Notes: generated from the letters alone by a model not told the origin. DNA of 64,000 nucleotides from Streptomyces sp. NBC_00620 (GCF_026341825.1 NZ_JAPENY010000001.1:3782001-3846000), one strand, 5' to 3'. Positions 8,655 through 17,722 are shown, numbered from the stretch's first letter. Numbers and translations are program-made.

Positions 8655-9260
8655 CTAACCGACAGTTCGGGTCCGAGTGAGGCGGAGGCCCACCGCTCCC
8701 AGGGCGAGAAGGAAGAGGCCGAGTGAAGCGGTAAGGAGAAGGAGGAGGGCGGGTGCTCCGGTGCTGGGCAGTTCGTCGCCCGGTTCGGAGGGGTGCGGGC
8801 TGGACGGGGTGAAGGTGCCATTCGGCTGGCCGACCGGCTCGCTGGTCGGTACGTCGGTCGGGTCTGCCGAGGTGGTCCCCCCAGTGGAGCCGGCGCCGCC
8901 CGGCCCACCTCCGCCGACGGTCCCTGTGTCGCTTCCCGTGGTGTGCGTCGTAACCACGATCGGCCCGCCGCCGATGTCGCGGTCGGAACCCGCCTGGAAC
9001 GCCGCGAACGTGGAACCGCCCAGGACAACGGCCGCCGCCACCGCCGCCAGGGCCAGAGTGAGCGGCATCCGCCGCGTGGCGCTACGGGCCCTCGGGCGGG
9101 GCGCCGCGCGCGGCGCGCGGGGTACGCCGAGCAGGGAGACGAGATAGCGGCGCCAGAGCGGGGAGTTCTCGGTCGGCCGGTACCGCGCGTACGGCCGGTC
9201 CGCGCGTCCCCGCCCTACCAGGGACTCCAAGTACCGGCGCCGGAACGGGGTCCGGCTCAC
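8655..9260 (-). CDS. LPxTG-type surface protein with an N-terminal cytoplasmic extension
   Basis: In this 201-residue protein, LPSTG at residues 164-168 is followed by a hydrophobic helix and a basic tail (RLTRTRTVG), a complete sortase sorting signal. The middle is low-complexity G/S/T/P, typical of a wall-spanning stalk. The first hydrophobic segment is at residues 67-88, not at the extreme N-terminus. Before it come two similar motifs, RRYLESLVG and RRYLVSLLG. An internal ATG (9068) would give a classical signal peptide start but has a weak ribosome binding site. The gene overlaps the upstream membrane protein by four bases. A class F sortase gene lies 10 kb away. Confidence 0.75.
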   Translation of the reverse strand: MSRTPFRRRYLESLVGRGRADRPYARYRPTENSPLWRRYLVSLLGVPRAPRAAPRPRARSATRRMPLTLALAAVAAAVVLGGSTFAAFQAGSDRDIGGGPIVVTTHTTGSDTGTVGGGGPGGAGSTGGTTSADPTDVPTSEPVGQPNGTFTPSSPHPSEPGDELPSTGAPALLLLLTASLGLFLLALGAVGLRLTRTRTVG

Positions 9261-9691
9261 TCCGCGGGTACCTCGCCGGGTGCCGGCGCGACCCCCAGTA
9301 CGAGACCGTCAGCGATCGGCTGCGGCCGCTGCGGGGCGGACTCGGCCGCCCCCGGTTCCTGGAGCGCTTCCTGCACCTGCCGGGTAGCGCCCAGTTGTTG
9401 CAGCAGCGCGGGCGCCGACGCACCGACCGCGACGGCGGCCATCATGCCGATGACCTGGGAGTGGAACAGCCCGCCCGCGATTCCGCCGAGGGCCAGCCGG
9501 GTCAGGGCGACCAGCGAGTCGGCGGGCAGGTCGACATGCTCGCGCAGTGATGGCAGGCGTTTCCTGCGCTTTGCCCTCGCCCTGGCCTCGTGTCGTGCCG
9601 TCCGCCACTCCGAGACCCGCCCGTAGAAGACGATCGCCTCGATGAGGCAACCTCCGATAGCCCCGCACACCATCGCTGTCGGCCAGTCCAC
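9257..9691 (-). CDS. small membrane protein, operon partner of LPxTG protein
   Basis: The protein has 144 residues from GTG 9691, with GGGGGAA upstream. A first hydrophobic segment spans residues 5-24. A very basic stretch (RHEARARAKRRKRLP) follows, then two more hydrophobic segments around 62-98 and a proline-rich acidic tail. No family was recognised. The 4-bp overlap with the LPxTG gene indicates co-translation, so it may help export or position that protein. Confidence 0.65.
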   Translation of the reverse strand: MDWPTAMVCGAIGGCLIEAIVFYGRVSEWRTARHEARARAKRRKRLPSLREHVDLPADSLVALTRLALGGIAGGLFHSQVIGMMAAVAVGASAPALLQQLGATRQVQEALQEPGAAESAPQRPQPIADGLVLGVAPAPGEVPAE

Positions 9692-9859
9692 GATTCCCCC
9701 GTCGGCCCGAACCCGGCCCGAAATCCCGAGGAATCAGCGTCCCAGAAGAGGCGCAGGCGCGAGAAGGTACGGGACCTGTGAGGGCGCACATCAGACCCGT
9801 CTCCTCCTCGCTCCGTACGCCCGCGTACAGCAACTTGCCGAGGGCGCCCCCTACTTGTG

Positions 9860-10825
9860 TCAGAGCGCCACGGCGACCGAGTTGAACGGTGTGTCCGGGG
9901 TCGTGGGGAGGCCCAGTTGGGCGTTGGCGACGTAGAGGAGGTTGCCGAAGTGGGCGGCGGTGGTGGGGATGTTGAAGCGGGGGTCGGTGATCGTGCGGGT
10001 CAGGGTGGCGGTGGTGGCCCCCGGGTCGAGGTCGAGGACGCCGATCTGGTTGAGGCGGTTCTGGACGACGTACAGCGTGTGGCCGATCCGTACGAGGCCG
10101 TCGCCGTTGGTGAGGGCGGTCGTACCGCTCAGCGTGATCTCGACGGCTTCACCGGTCTCGAGCGGTACGCGGTAGAGCTTGCCGCCGTTGACGACGATCA
10201 GGGCCTTGCCGTCCGGGGTGCCGACGAGGCCGTTGGCGCTGATTCCTGTGGCCGACTGCACCCAGTCGCCGCTGATCGGCAGTTCGCGGACGTCTCCCGT
10301 TCCGCCGCGCGGCACGCCGTAGAGGACGGCGCCGTAGGAGTCGGTGAACCAGGCGCGGTCGCCGAGCAGGGCGACGTCGTTGATGAAGTGGCCTGTCGGG
10401 TCGGTGAGTTGGTAGGTGGCCACGAGGTTGCCGGTTCGGGAGTCGACGATGCGCGCGGCGCCGCCGGTGGATCCGGAGGAGAGGTACAGCAGGCCGTCGT
10501 GGTCGTCGACCTTCAGCCCGTTGGTGATCGTGCCGGTCGCGCCCGCGTAGAGGATGGTGCCCTCGCCGGTGCGCAGGTCGGCGCGGTAGACGGCGCCGTT
10601 GGCGCGGGAGCCGAAGTAGGCGTACGGCTTGGCGCCGATGGCGATTCCCTCGGGGAGGAAGCCGTTCGGGAGCGGGATCTCGGTCGGCCAGGAGGACGTG
10701 GCGGACGTGGCGGACGTGGCGGACGCGGCATTCGCCGTTCCGGCACCGGCCGCGAGCGCCAGCGTGGCGAGGGCGGCACCGCCGAGGACGGCGCGGCGCG
10801 TGGGGGAGGGGTGGTTGCGGGGCAT
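9860..10825 (-). CDS. Tat-exported beta-propeller protein (SMP-30/gluconolactonase-like)
   Basis: The 321-residue protein begins with a twin-arginine signal (PTRRAVLGGAALATLALAAG) cleaved after ANA. The mature part has propeller-type repeats such as FGSRANGAVYRADLRTGEG, NGLKVDDHDGLLYLSSG and NGDGLVRIGHTLYVVQNR. This is the SMP-30/gluconolactonase/LRE-like fold, a group sometimes mislabelled superoxide dismutase. No enzymatic activity can be stated. It follows the PhoX-like gene on the same strand, but a hairpin separates the two. Confidence 0.75.
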   Translation of the reverse strand: MPRNHPSPTRRAVLGGAALATLALAAGAGTANAASATSATSATSSWPTEIPLPNGFLPEGIAIGAKPYAYFGSRANGAVYRADLRTGEGTILYAGATGTITNGLKVDDHDGLLYLSSGSTGGAARIVDSRTGNLVATYQLTDPTGHFINDVALLGDRAWFTDSYGAVLYGVPRGGTGDVRELPISGDWVQSATGISANGLVGTPDGKALIVVNGGKLYRVPLETGEAVEITLSGTTALTNGDGLVRIGHTLYVVQNRLNQIGVLDLDPGATTATLTRTITDPRFNIPTTAAHFGNLLYVANAQLGLPTTPDTPFNSVAVAL

Positions 10826-10858
10826 GGCTCAAGGCCTCCGGGGAGAACGGGGGGCGGG

Positions 10859-10924
10859 ACCTGGCGAGCACAGGGAATCAGCCGACTCTGAGAGCCGTAT
10901 GAATCCCGGCTGAGTTCGCCAGGT
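10859..10924. terminator. two-part hairpin between PhoX-like and propeller genes
   Basis: ACCTGGCGA (10859-10867) pairs with TCGCCAGGT (10916-10924). Inside it, TCAGCCG (10878-10884) pairs with CGGCTGA (10907-10913). It lies 26 bases past the stop of the PhoX-like gene and 34 before the start of the next, so it is a likely terminator or attenuator on the minus strand. Confidence 0.65.
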
Positions 10925-10949
10925 GTCCCACCCCCTTCCCCCACAGCGG

Positions 10950-12110
10950 TTACGACCGGAACGGCCCCGTCACCTCGTACGTGATCCCGCCCGACGAACT
11001 CCCGCTGGTACCGCGCTGGCTGGAGAAGTACAGCCGCCTGCCGTCGGGTGAGAACGCCGGTCCCGTGATCTCCGAGGCCGACTGGCCGGTGATGCGGAGG
11101 AATGGCGCGATCACGTCGGCAGGAGTGATCACGCAGATCTCCATGTTGCCGCCGTCCTCGGCGACGAAGAGGTCGCCGGAGGAGGTGCCGGTGATGTTGT
11201 CGACGCCGGTCAGCGGGGCCGTGCCGCTGGTGACCAGGGAGTCGTCGTACGCCAACTCGTAGGTGTTGCTCGCCAGGTTGAGCTGCCAGACGCGGTTGTC
11301 GCCCTTGGTGGTGAACCAGACCGTGTTGTCGGCGTAGTGGCAGCCCTCGCCGCCGTTGAAGGACTTCGAACCGGAGACCTGGGTACGGGTGGTCGTCGGC
11401 GAGCCGTCCGGGTCGGGGATGGTGGTCCAGGTGAACGAGCCGGAGGTGGCCGTGCCCGCGACCAGGACCTGGAGCGTGCCCGAGGACAGGTTGCCCCAGG
11501 TGGTCGGGACGAAGCGGTAGAAGCGGCCGTTGGTCTCGTCCTCGGTCAGGTAGATCACCTGGCGCACCGGGTCGGCGGCGGCCGCCTCGTGCTTGAAGCG
11601 GCCGAGCGCGGGCCGCTGCACCGCCGCGTTCACGCCCCACGGGTCGGTCTCGTAGACGTAGCCGAGGGACACCTCCTCGCAGGACAGCCAGGTGTTCCAC
11701 GGGGTCTTGCCGCCCGCGCAGTTCTGCCGGGTGTTGGAGAGGACGCGGTACGCGGCGGTGACCGTGCCGGTCGAGGAGAACTTCACCGCGCTCGCCCCGC
11801 CGGAGGGGTTGATCTCCGAGTTGGAGACGTAGATCCAGCCCGTGCCGTCGGCGTAGCAGGCGCCGCCGTCGGGGGCGCTGTGCCAGGTGTACGAGGTGCC
11901 GGTGACCGTCTGCCCGGAACGGGCGATCACCCGGCTGGTGAACCCGCTCGGCAGCTGGATGCCGTTGGCGTCGGCGGTGCCGAGTGCCCCGTAGGGGCCG
12001 GTGCCGGGCTGGGCGGGTGCGGCATAGGCGGCGCCGCGCCACAGGGTTCCGCCCAGGACGGCGGACGAACCACCGAGGACGGCTGCACGCAGAAGGGTAC
12101 GACGTTCCAC
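10950..12110 (-). CDS. Tat-exported PhoX-like (DUF839) protein
   Basis: The protein is 386 residues from GTG 12110, with GGAGCGAGA directly ahead. The frame continues to 12305, but that extension lacks a binding site and would bury the signal peptide. The N-terminus is a twin-arginine signal (VERRTLLRAAVLGGSSAVLGG). Typical PhoX/DUF839 sequence follows: WNTWLSCEE, KHEAAAADP, YLTEDETNGRFYRFVP and EGCHYADNTVWFTTKGDN. Classical PhoX enzymes are Ca/Fe-dependent alkaline phosphatases and are much longer. This short form is probably an exported metal-dependent phosphatase relative, but the activity is unproven. Confidence 0.75.
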   Translation of the reverse strand: MERRTLLRAAVLGGSSAVLGGTLWRGAAYAAPAQPGTGPYGALGTADANGIQLPSGFTSRVIARSGQTVTGTSYTWHSAPDGGACYADGTGWIYVSNSEINPSGGASAVKFSSTGTVTAAYRVLSNTRQNCAGGKTPWNTWLSCEEVSLGYVYETDPWGVNAAVQRPALGRFKHEAAAADPVRQVIYLTEDETNGRFYRFVPTTWGNLSSGTLQVLVAGTATSGSFTWTTIPDPDGSPTTTRTQVSGSKSFNGGEGCHYADNTVWFTTKGDNRVWQLNLASNTYELAYDDSLVTSGTAPLTGVDNITGTSSGDLFVAEDGGNMEICVITPADVIAPFLRITGQSASEITGPAFSPDGRRLYFSSQRGTSGSSSGGITYEVTGPFRS

Positions 12111-12134
12111 TCTCGCTCCAGAGGGCCGTGACCG

Positions 12135-12160
12135 CCCCGCCGCCGGGGTCGACGGCGGGG
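12135..12160. promoter_or_regulatory. hairpin in the leader of the PhoX-like gene
   Basis: CCCCGCCG (12135-12142) pairs with CGGCGGGG (12153-12160), ending 24 bases before the GTG start on the minus strand. It could be a leader hairpin affecting expression. A fortuitous GC-rich repeat is possible. Confidence 0.3.
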
Positions 12161-12322
12161 TCGCGCGCTGACGGATCCTAGACGCGCAGAGTTGACGGGT
12201 CATGGACAAATTGCGTCGGGTGGGCGGACGGCTGGGTGGGAGGCCGGCCGGGCCGCGGGGAACGCCTCGCGGCATACGCTGGTGTTCCCGGAACCCCGGG
12301 CGCACCCGGAGGGAGCTCAGTC

Positions 12323-13255
12323 ATGACGGGCTGGAACGCGAGCGACATCCCCGACCAGAGCGGCCGTACCGCCGTCGTCACCGGCGCCAACAGCGGCATC
12401 GGCTACGTCACCGCACGTGAACTGGCCCGCAAGGGCGCCCAGGTGATCCTGGCCTGCCGCAGCGAGGCCCGCGGCAACGAGGCCGGGGACCGGCTCGTGT
12501 CCGAAGTGCCGGGCGCGCACGTCGAGTTCGTACGGCTGGATCTCGGGGACCTGGAATCCGTACGGGAGTTCGCGGCGGCGTACGAGCACGCGTACGACCG
12601 GCTCGACCTGCTCATCAACAACGCCGGTGTGATGGCGCTGCCGCTCGGCCGTACGGCGGACGGGTTCGAGACGCAGTTCGGCGTCAACCACCTCGGGCAC
12701 TTCGCGCTCACCGGGCTGCTCCTGCCCGCCTTGCTCGGCACGCCAGGGGCCCGCGTCGTGACGCTCTCCAGCGGGGTCCACGCGCTCTCGAACATCGACA
12801 TCACGGACCTCAACAGCGAGCGCCAGTACCGGCGTTGGATCGCCTACGGCCGTTCCAAGACCGCCAACCTGCTCTTCACGCACGAACTCGCCCGCCGCCT
12901 CGCCACCATCGGCTCCGAGGTCGTCGCGGCCGCCGCCCACCCCGGGTACGCCACCACCAACCTCCAGACCGCCGGGGCCAGGATGGAGGGCCGCAAGGGC
13001 ACCGAGCGGCTCATCGAGATCGGCAACCGGGTCTTCGGGCAGAGCGCCGATGCCGGAGCGCTGCCCACCCTGTACGCCGCCACCGCGCCCGGCGTACAGC
13101 CCGACTCCTTCACCGGGCCGTCCTTCGCGATGTGGCGTGGCTCGCCCGCGAAGTCCTGGCGGGCCGGGTGGACCCTCAACGACCTTGCGGGGGAGCGGCT
13201 TTGGGAGGCCTCGGAGGAGCTGACGGGAGTGACGTACGACGCGCTGAAAGTGTGA
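12323..13255 (+). CDS. short-chain dehydrogenase/reductase
   Basis: The protein has 310 residues from ATG 12323, preceded by GGAGGGA. It shows the NAD(P) glycine motif TGANSGIG near residue 24, NNAGVM, and the catalytic tetrad piece YGRSK with an upstream serine in TLSSGVHALS. The length and the R/K-rich NADP region (CRSEARGNEA) match the retinol dehydrogenase / protochlorophyllide-reductase-like branch of SDRs. It is soluble and cytoplasmic. The substrate is unknown. It stands alone between two minus-strand operons. Confidence 0.9.
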   Translation: MTGWNASDIPDQSGRTAVVTGANSGIGYVTARELARKGAQVILACRSEARGNEAGDRLVSEVPGAHVEFVRLDLGDLESVREFAAAYEHAYDRLDLLINNAGVMALPLGRTADGFETQFGVNHLGHFALTGLLLPALLGTPGARVVTLSSGVHALSNIDITDLNSERQYRRWIAYGRSKTANLLFTHELARRLATIGSEVVAAAAHPGYATTNLQTAGARMEGRKGTERLIEIGNRVFGQSADAGALPTLYAATAPGVQPDSFTGPSFAMWRGSPAKSWRAGWTLNDLAGERLWEASEELTGVTYDALKV

Positions 13256-13274
13256 CAGCGCCAGGTGCGCACGC

Positions 13275-13625
13275 TCAGGCCGCGCGCACCTCGTACACCG
13301 CCACCGAGACCTCCGGATCGTCCAGGCACCGACCCGACTCCAGGTCGAACCGCTGCTTCAGGAGGGGCGAGGCCACGAAGGCGTGGCCCTGGTGGGTGCC
13401 GAGGAGACCGCGGGAGAGGACGGCCGCGCCGGTGAACGGGTCGCGGTTGTCGACGGCGTACGTGCGGCCCGCACGGTCGCGGAACAGCGCCACCTGGCGG
13501 CCGTCGGGGAGGAGTGCGGCGACTCCGCGTCCGGGCAACAGCAGGGTCAGGTCGCAGACCGTGAACCAGCTGGCGTCCAGGAGGAGTTGGACCTTGAGAG
13601 TGGTCGTCTCGGGCGCGAGGGTCAT
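13275..13625 (-). CDS. nirD: nitrite reductase (NADH) small subunit
   Basis: The 116-residue protein starts at ATG 13625, overlapping the nirB stop by four bases. It is a Rieske-like fold protein: VCDLTLLLPGRGVAALL, VALFRDRAGRTYAVDNRDPFTGAAVLSRGL and a core ending VASPLLKQRFDLESGRCLDDPE. NirD lacks the Rieske cluster ligands and supports NirB in reducing nitrite to ammonium. The coupling to nirB supports the call. Confidence 0.94.
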   Translation of the reverse strand: MTLAPETTTLKVQLLLDASWFTVCDLTLLLPGRGVAALLPDGRQVALFRDRAGRTYAVDNRDPFTGAAVLSRGLLGTHQGHAFVASPLLKQRFDLESGRCLDDPEVSVAVYEVRAA

Positions 13626-16246
13626 CGCTGGGCGCTTCCTTCCAGGGGGCGGGTGCCGATGGTCAGCAGCGGCAGGTCGGGCTTGATCTGGTCGCGCTCG
13701 GGGACGAAGCCGACGACCGGGTCGGGGGTGTCCGGGGCGTTCACGAAGGACACGAACCGGGCCAGCTTCTCGGGGTCGTTGATGGTCTCGGCCCACTCGT
13801 CGCGGTAGCCCGCCACATGCGCGGTCATCAGTGACTCCAGCTCCTCGCAGATGCCGAGCGAGTCCTCCACCACCACGTCGCGTACGTGGTCCAGGCCGCC
13901 CGGGATCCGCTCCAGCCAGGTGGAGGTGCGCTCCAGCCGGTCCGCCGTACGGATGTAGAACATCAGGAACCGGTCGATGAGGCGGATGAGTTCGGCGTCG
14001 GAGAGGTCCTGCGCGAGGAGGTCGGCGTGGCGCGGGGTCGCGCCGCCGTTGCCGCCGACGTACAGGTTCCAGCCGCCGGCGGTGGCGATGATGCCGAAGT
14101 CCTTGGACTGGGCCTCGGCGCACTCGCGGGCGCACCCGGAGACGGCCGACTTGAGCTTGTGCGGGGACCGGAGCCCCCGGTAGCGCAGCTCCAGGTCGAT
14201 GGCCATGCGGACCGAGTCCTGGACGCCGTAGCGGCACCAGGTCTGGCCCACGCAGGACTTCACCGTGCGCAGCGACTTGCCGTACGCGTGCCCGGACTCG
14301 AAGCCCGCGTCCACCAACCTGGACCAGATCAGCGGGAGTTGCTCCACCCGCGCGCCGAACATGTCGATCCGCTGACCGCCGGTGATCTTGGTGTAGAGCC
14401 CGAAGTCCCGTGCCACCTCCCCGATCACGATCAGCTTCTCCGGGGTGATCTCGCCGCCGGGGATGCGCGGCACGATCGAATAGGAGCCGTTCTTCTGGAG
14501 GTTGGCGAGGAAGTGGTCGTTGGTGTCCTGGAGTGCGGCCTGCTCCCCTTCCAGGACATAGCCGTCGGCGCCGATCGTCGGGGCGAGGGAGGCGATGATG
14601 GAGCCGACGGCGGGCTTGCAGATCTCGCAGCCGTCGCCGCCCCGGGCGCCCTCACGGCCGTAACGGTCGAGGAGGACCTGGTGCGAGGTGATGCGGAGCG
14701 AGAGGACGATCTCGTACAGCTGCTCGCGAGTCTGCCCGAAGCAGCCGCACAAGCCGTGGTCGACCTCGACGCCGCTCGCTTCGAGTTCGTCGTTGACGAG
14801 CTGCCCGAGCACCTTCACACAACTGCCGCAGCCCGTACCGGCCTTGGTGCACTTCTTGACCTCGGGCACGGTGGTGCAGGAGTGCTCGGTGACCGCGCCG
14901 CGGATGGTGCCCTTGGTGACGTTGTGGCAGGAGCAGATGACGGCGGAGTCGGGGAGCGCGGAAGGGCCGAGTGCGACCGGGGCGCCCGCGCCCGCCGGGA
15001 GGACCAGCTGCTCGGGGGCGATCGGCGGGACCGATCCCGTGAAGGCGCGCAGGGTGCCGTACGCGTCGGCGTCGCCGACCAGGATCCCGCCGAGCAGTTC
15101 GCCGCCGCGGCCGATGACCAGCTTCTTGTACGTGCCGGAGCGTGAGTCGGAGTAGACGACGTCGAGGCAGTCCGCGGTGGCGCCGTGCGCGTCGCCGAAG
15201 GACGCGACGTCGACGCCGAGGAGCTTGAGCTTGGTGGAGAGGTCGGCGCCGGTGAAGCTCGCCTCGTCCGCGGCGATCGTGGCGGCGGCCGTCTCGGCCA
15301 TCTCGTAGCCCGGTGCGACCAGCCCGTACACCCGGCCGTCCGACGCCAGCGCGCACTCGCCGATCGCGAACACCCGCGGGTCCGCGGTGCGGCACTGCTC
15401 GTCGACCTTGATGCCGCCGCGCTCGCCGACCGTGAGTCCGGTGTCGCGGGCCAGTTGGTCGCGAGGGCGCACACCGGCCGAGAACACCACCAGATCCGTG
15501 GCGAGTTGGGACCCGTCGGACAGCTTCATGCCGGACACGGCGCCGTCTTCGCCGACGACGATCTCCTGCGTACCCGTGCCCGTGTGCACGGACAGGCCCA
15601 TGTCCTCGATGGTGCGCAGCAGCGCAGCGCCGCCGCCGTCGTCGACCTGTACCGGCATCAGACGCGGCGCGAACTCCACGATGTGCGTGGTCAGTCCGAG
15701 CCCCTTCAGCGCACCGGCCGCCTCGAGTCCGAGCAGCCCGCCGCCCACGACGGCACCCGTGGTGGCGCGCGCCTTCGCGTACTCCTCGATGGCAAGGAGG
15801 TCCTCGATCGTGCGGTAGACGAAGCAGCCCTCGGCGTCCTTGCCCGGGACGGGCGGGACGAAGGGGTAGGAGCCGGTGGCCAGGACGAGCGTGTCGTACG
15901 CGACCACCAGGCCGGAGCGGGCCGTTACCGTCCGCGCCTGACGGTCGATCGTCTCGGCCGGGTCGCCGAGGTGCAGCTCGATGCCGTGCTCCGCGATGAA
16001 CTCCGCGTCTGTGAGGGAGAGTTCGTCCGGGGTGCGGCCCGAGAAGTACGAGGTGAGCTGGACCCGGTCATAGGCCGGACGGGGCTCCTCGCACAGCACG
16101 ACCACGCGGTGTGTGGCGGTCAGGCCGCGCTCGGCGAGCGCCTCCAGGAAGCGCTGGCCGACCATGCCGTGACCCACGAGCACGATCGTGTGCGCGGACC
16201 CGTTCCCGTCGGTGGCGATCGCCGCCTTCGTCGTGTCCGTGTGCAT
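13622..16246 (-). CDS. nirB: nitrite reductase (NADH) large subunit
   Basis: The 874-residue assimilatory enzyme reduces nitrite to ammonium with NADH. In order it has an FAD/NAD(P) pyridine nucleotide-disulfide module (residues about 18-310, starting IVLVGHGMVGQRF and including GGGLLGLEAAGALKGLGL), a BFD-like [2Fe-2S] domain (CSCHNVTKGTIRGAV with CTKAGTGCGSC), and a sulfite/nitrite reductase region. The last holds siroheme-[4Fe-4S] ligands in SCVGQTWC and CARECAE plus the GGWNLYVGGNGG motif. GGAGG precedes ATG 16246. The start overlaps the stop of the upstream oxidoreductase (TGATG), and nirD overlaps its end. Length agrees with bacterial NirB. Confidence 0.96.
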   Translation of the reverse strand: MHTDTTKAAIATDGNGSAHTIVLVGHGMVGQRFLEALAERGLTATHRVVVLCEEPRPAYDRVQLTSYFSGRTPDELSLTDAEFIAEHGIELHLGDPAETIDRQARTVTARSGLVVAYDTLVLATGSYPFVPPVPGKDAEGCFVYRTIEDLLAIEEYAKARATTGAVVGGGLLGLEAAGALKGLGLTTHIVEFAPRLMPVQVDDGGGAALLRTIEDMGLSVHTGTGTQEIVVGEDGAVSGMKLSDGSQLATDLVVFSAGVRPRDQLARDTGLTVGERGGIKVDEQCRTADPRVFAIGECALASDGRVYGLVAPGYEMAETAAATIAADEASFTGADLSTKLKLLGVDVASFGDAHGATADCLDVVYSDSRSGTYKKLVIGRGGELLGGILVGDADAYGTLRAFTGSVPPIAPEQLVLPAGAGAPVALGPSALPDSAVICSCHNVTKGTIRGAVTEHSCTTVPEVKKCTKAGTGCGSCVKVLGQLVNDELEASGVEVDHGLCGCFGQTREQLYEIVLSLRITSHQVLLDRYGREGARGGDGCEICKPAVGSIIASLAPTIGADGYVLEGEQAALQDTNDHFLANLQKNGSYSIVPRIPGGEITPEKLIVIGEVARDFGLYTKITGGQRIDMFGARVEQLPLIWSRLVDAGFESGHAYGKSLRTVKSCVGQTWCRYGVQDSVRMAIDLELRYRGLRSPHKLKSAVSGCARECAEAQSKDFGIIATAGGWNLYVGGNGGATPRHADLLAQDLSDAELIRLIDRFLMFYIRTADRLERTSTWLERIPGGLDHVRDVVVEDSLGICEELESLMTAHVAGYRDEWAETINDPEKLARFVSFVNAPDTPDPVVGFVPERDQIKPDLPLLTIGTRPLEGSAQR

Positions 16247-17493
16247 CAGGAGCCTCCGTCGTTGGTGAGCAGGTGGAGCAGCGGTGCGCCGTCCGCGGGC
16301 AGTGGTTCGGCGCCCTCCCAGGCACGGGCGAGCGCGCCGACGGTGCCGAGTTCGCCGACGAGTACGCCGCCGACGACACGGTCGTCACGGACGACGACCT
16401 TGCGGTAGGTGCCGCGGGTGGCATCGGCGAGCTGGACGACGTCGTCGCCCGGGCGGGGGTCTGGCTCGCCGAACGCGGCGAGGTCGAGGAATTCGGGTCC
16501 GGCCAGCGTGAGCCGGGTGACCGCGCGCGTTCCCGTGTAGCGGACGCCCGCGTCACCGGCGATCAACTCCGCCAGTGCGTCGGCCTGTTCGAGCGCGGGT
16601 GTCGCAAGGCCGTACACCGTGCCCGAGTGCTGCGCGCAGTCCCCGATGGCCCGGATGTGCGGGTCGGACGTACGCAGCTCGTCGTCGACGAGGACACCCT
16701 TGTGCACGGCGAGCCCCGCATCCTGGGCGAGGCCCACGCGGGGGTGGACCCCGCAGGCGAGGACGACGAGGTCGGCGTCGAGGGCGTATCCGTCGGCCAT
16801 CTCGACCGAGCGGACCGCACCGCCGACGCAGCGCACATCGCGTACCCGGCACTCGGTGTGCACCTCGACGCCGAGGTCCGTGAGGTGCCGGCGGACCAGC
16901 CGGGACGCGGACGGGTCGAGCTGGCGCTCCATGAGCCGCTCACCCTGCTGGGCCAGCACCACCTGGGCGCCGCGCACCGCCAGCGCGCGGGCGGCCGAGA
17001 CACCGAGGAGACCGCCGCCGATCACTACCGCGCGAGCCCCCCGCCGTACGGCCTTCGACAGGCTCAGGCAGTCGTCCATGGTGCGGAACGCGTGCACGCC
17101 CTCAGGGAGTTCGCGCCGGCCGGTCACGGCATCGGTCGCGAACAGGCCGCGCAGGGGCGGGAGTACGGGGTTCGAGCCGGTCGCGAGGACCAGCGTGTCG
17201 TATGCGATCGCCGAGCCGTCGGCGCACTCGAGGGTGCGCGCGGCCCGGTCGATGCCGGTGACCCGGGCGCGGGTCAGCCCGGCCGGCGCGGGGAGGGCGA
17301 TCACCTCGGGGGCGTACCGCCCGGCGAGTACCTCGGCGAGCAGGACGCGGTTGTACGGGCGGTGCTCCTCCTCGCCGACGAGCGTGACGGAGACGGCGGG
17401 CGCGCCGGGAGTGCCCAGCTCACCCAGCCGCCGGGCGAGCCGTACGCCCGCCAGCCCGGCGCCGATCACCACCACACGCGTATTCGAGGTCAT
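16246..17493 (-). CDS. NAD(P)/FAD-dependent nitrite reductase-associated oxidoreductase
   Basis: This 415-residue flavoprotein has two dinucleotide-binding motifs, VVVIGAGLAGVRLARRL near residue 7 and AVVIGGGLLGVSAARALAVRG near 155, and the FAD motif IRAIGDCAQ near 293. It resembles the N-terminal third of NirB and the NasB/NasC-type electron transfer subunits of nitrite assimilation. It is first in the operon with nirB and nirD, with a 1-base stop/start overlap. It may feed electrons to nitrite or nitrate reductase. There is no iron-sulfur domain. Confidence 0.85.
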   Translation of the reverse strand: MTSNTRVVVIGAGLAGVRLARRLGELGTPGAPAVSVTLVGEEEHRPYNRVLLAEVLAGRYAPEVIALPAPAGLTRARVTGIDRAARTLECADGSAIAYDTLVLATGSNPVLPPLRGLFATDAVTGRRELPEGVHAFRTMDDCLSLSKAVRRGARAVVIGGGLLGVSAARALAVRGAQVVLAQQGERLMERQLDPSASRLVRRHLTDLGVEVHTECRVRDVRCVGGAVRSVEMADGYALDADLVVLACGVHPRVGLAQDAGLAVHKGVLVDDELRTSDPHIRAIGDCAQHSGTVYGLATPALEQADALAELIAGDAGVRYTGTRAVTRLTLAGPEFLDLAAFGEPDPRPGDDVVQLADATRGTYRKVVVRDDRVVGGVLVGELGTVGALARAWEGAEPLPADGAPLLHLLTNDGGS

Positions 17494-17515
17494 GACCGCA
17501 GCGTGCGGTGCCGGT

Positions 17516-17553
17516 GTTACCCGGCCGCATCACCGTTGTTTCCCGGGAGGAAC
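17516..17553 (-). promoter_or_regulatory. GlnR-like four-box site upstream of the nitrite reductase operon
   Basis: Read on the minus strand the region is GTTCC-n6-GAAAC-n6-GATGC-n6-GTAAC, each box 11 bases from the next. The GlnR consensus known from Streptomyces is gTnAC-n6-GaAAC-n6-GtnAC-n6-GaAAC. The second box matches fully, the first and fourth match 4 of 5 positions, and the third is weak. It ends 22 bases before the ATG at 17493. GlnR control of nirB is established in S. coelicolor, which supports the call. Confidence 0.6.
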
Positions 17554-17722
17554 GCTGCCCTCAGCGGGGGCGCGGTCCGGATGTGAGGATTCGGCGGACC
17601 CTCGGTCCTGACCTCGGATGACCAGGCCGTACGGGCGGCTCCCACCTGCCGAACCTCAGAAGACCCTCAAGGTTCACGAGATTCATGGACTGCGCATCTA
17701 TCTCGTCCATAAGGTCGCGATC

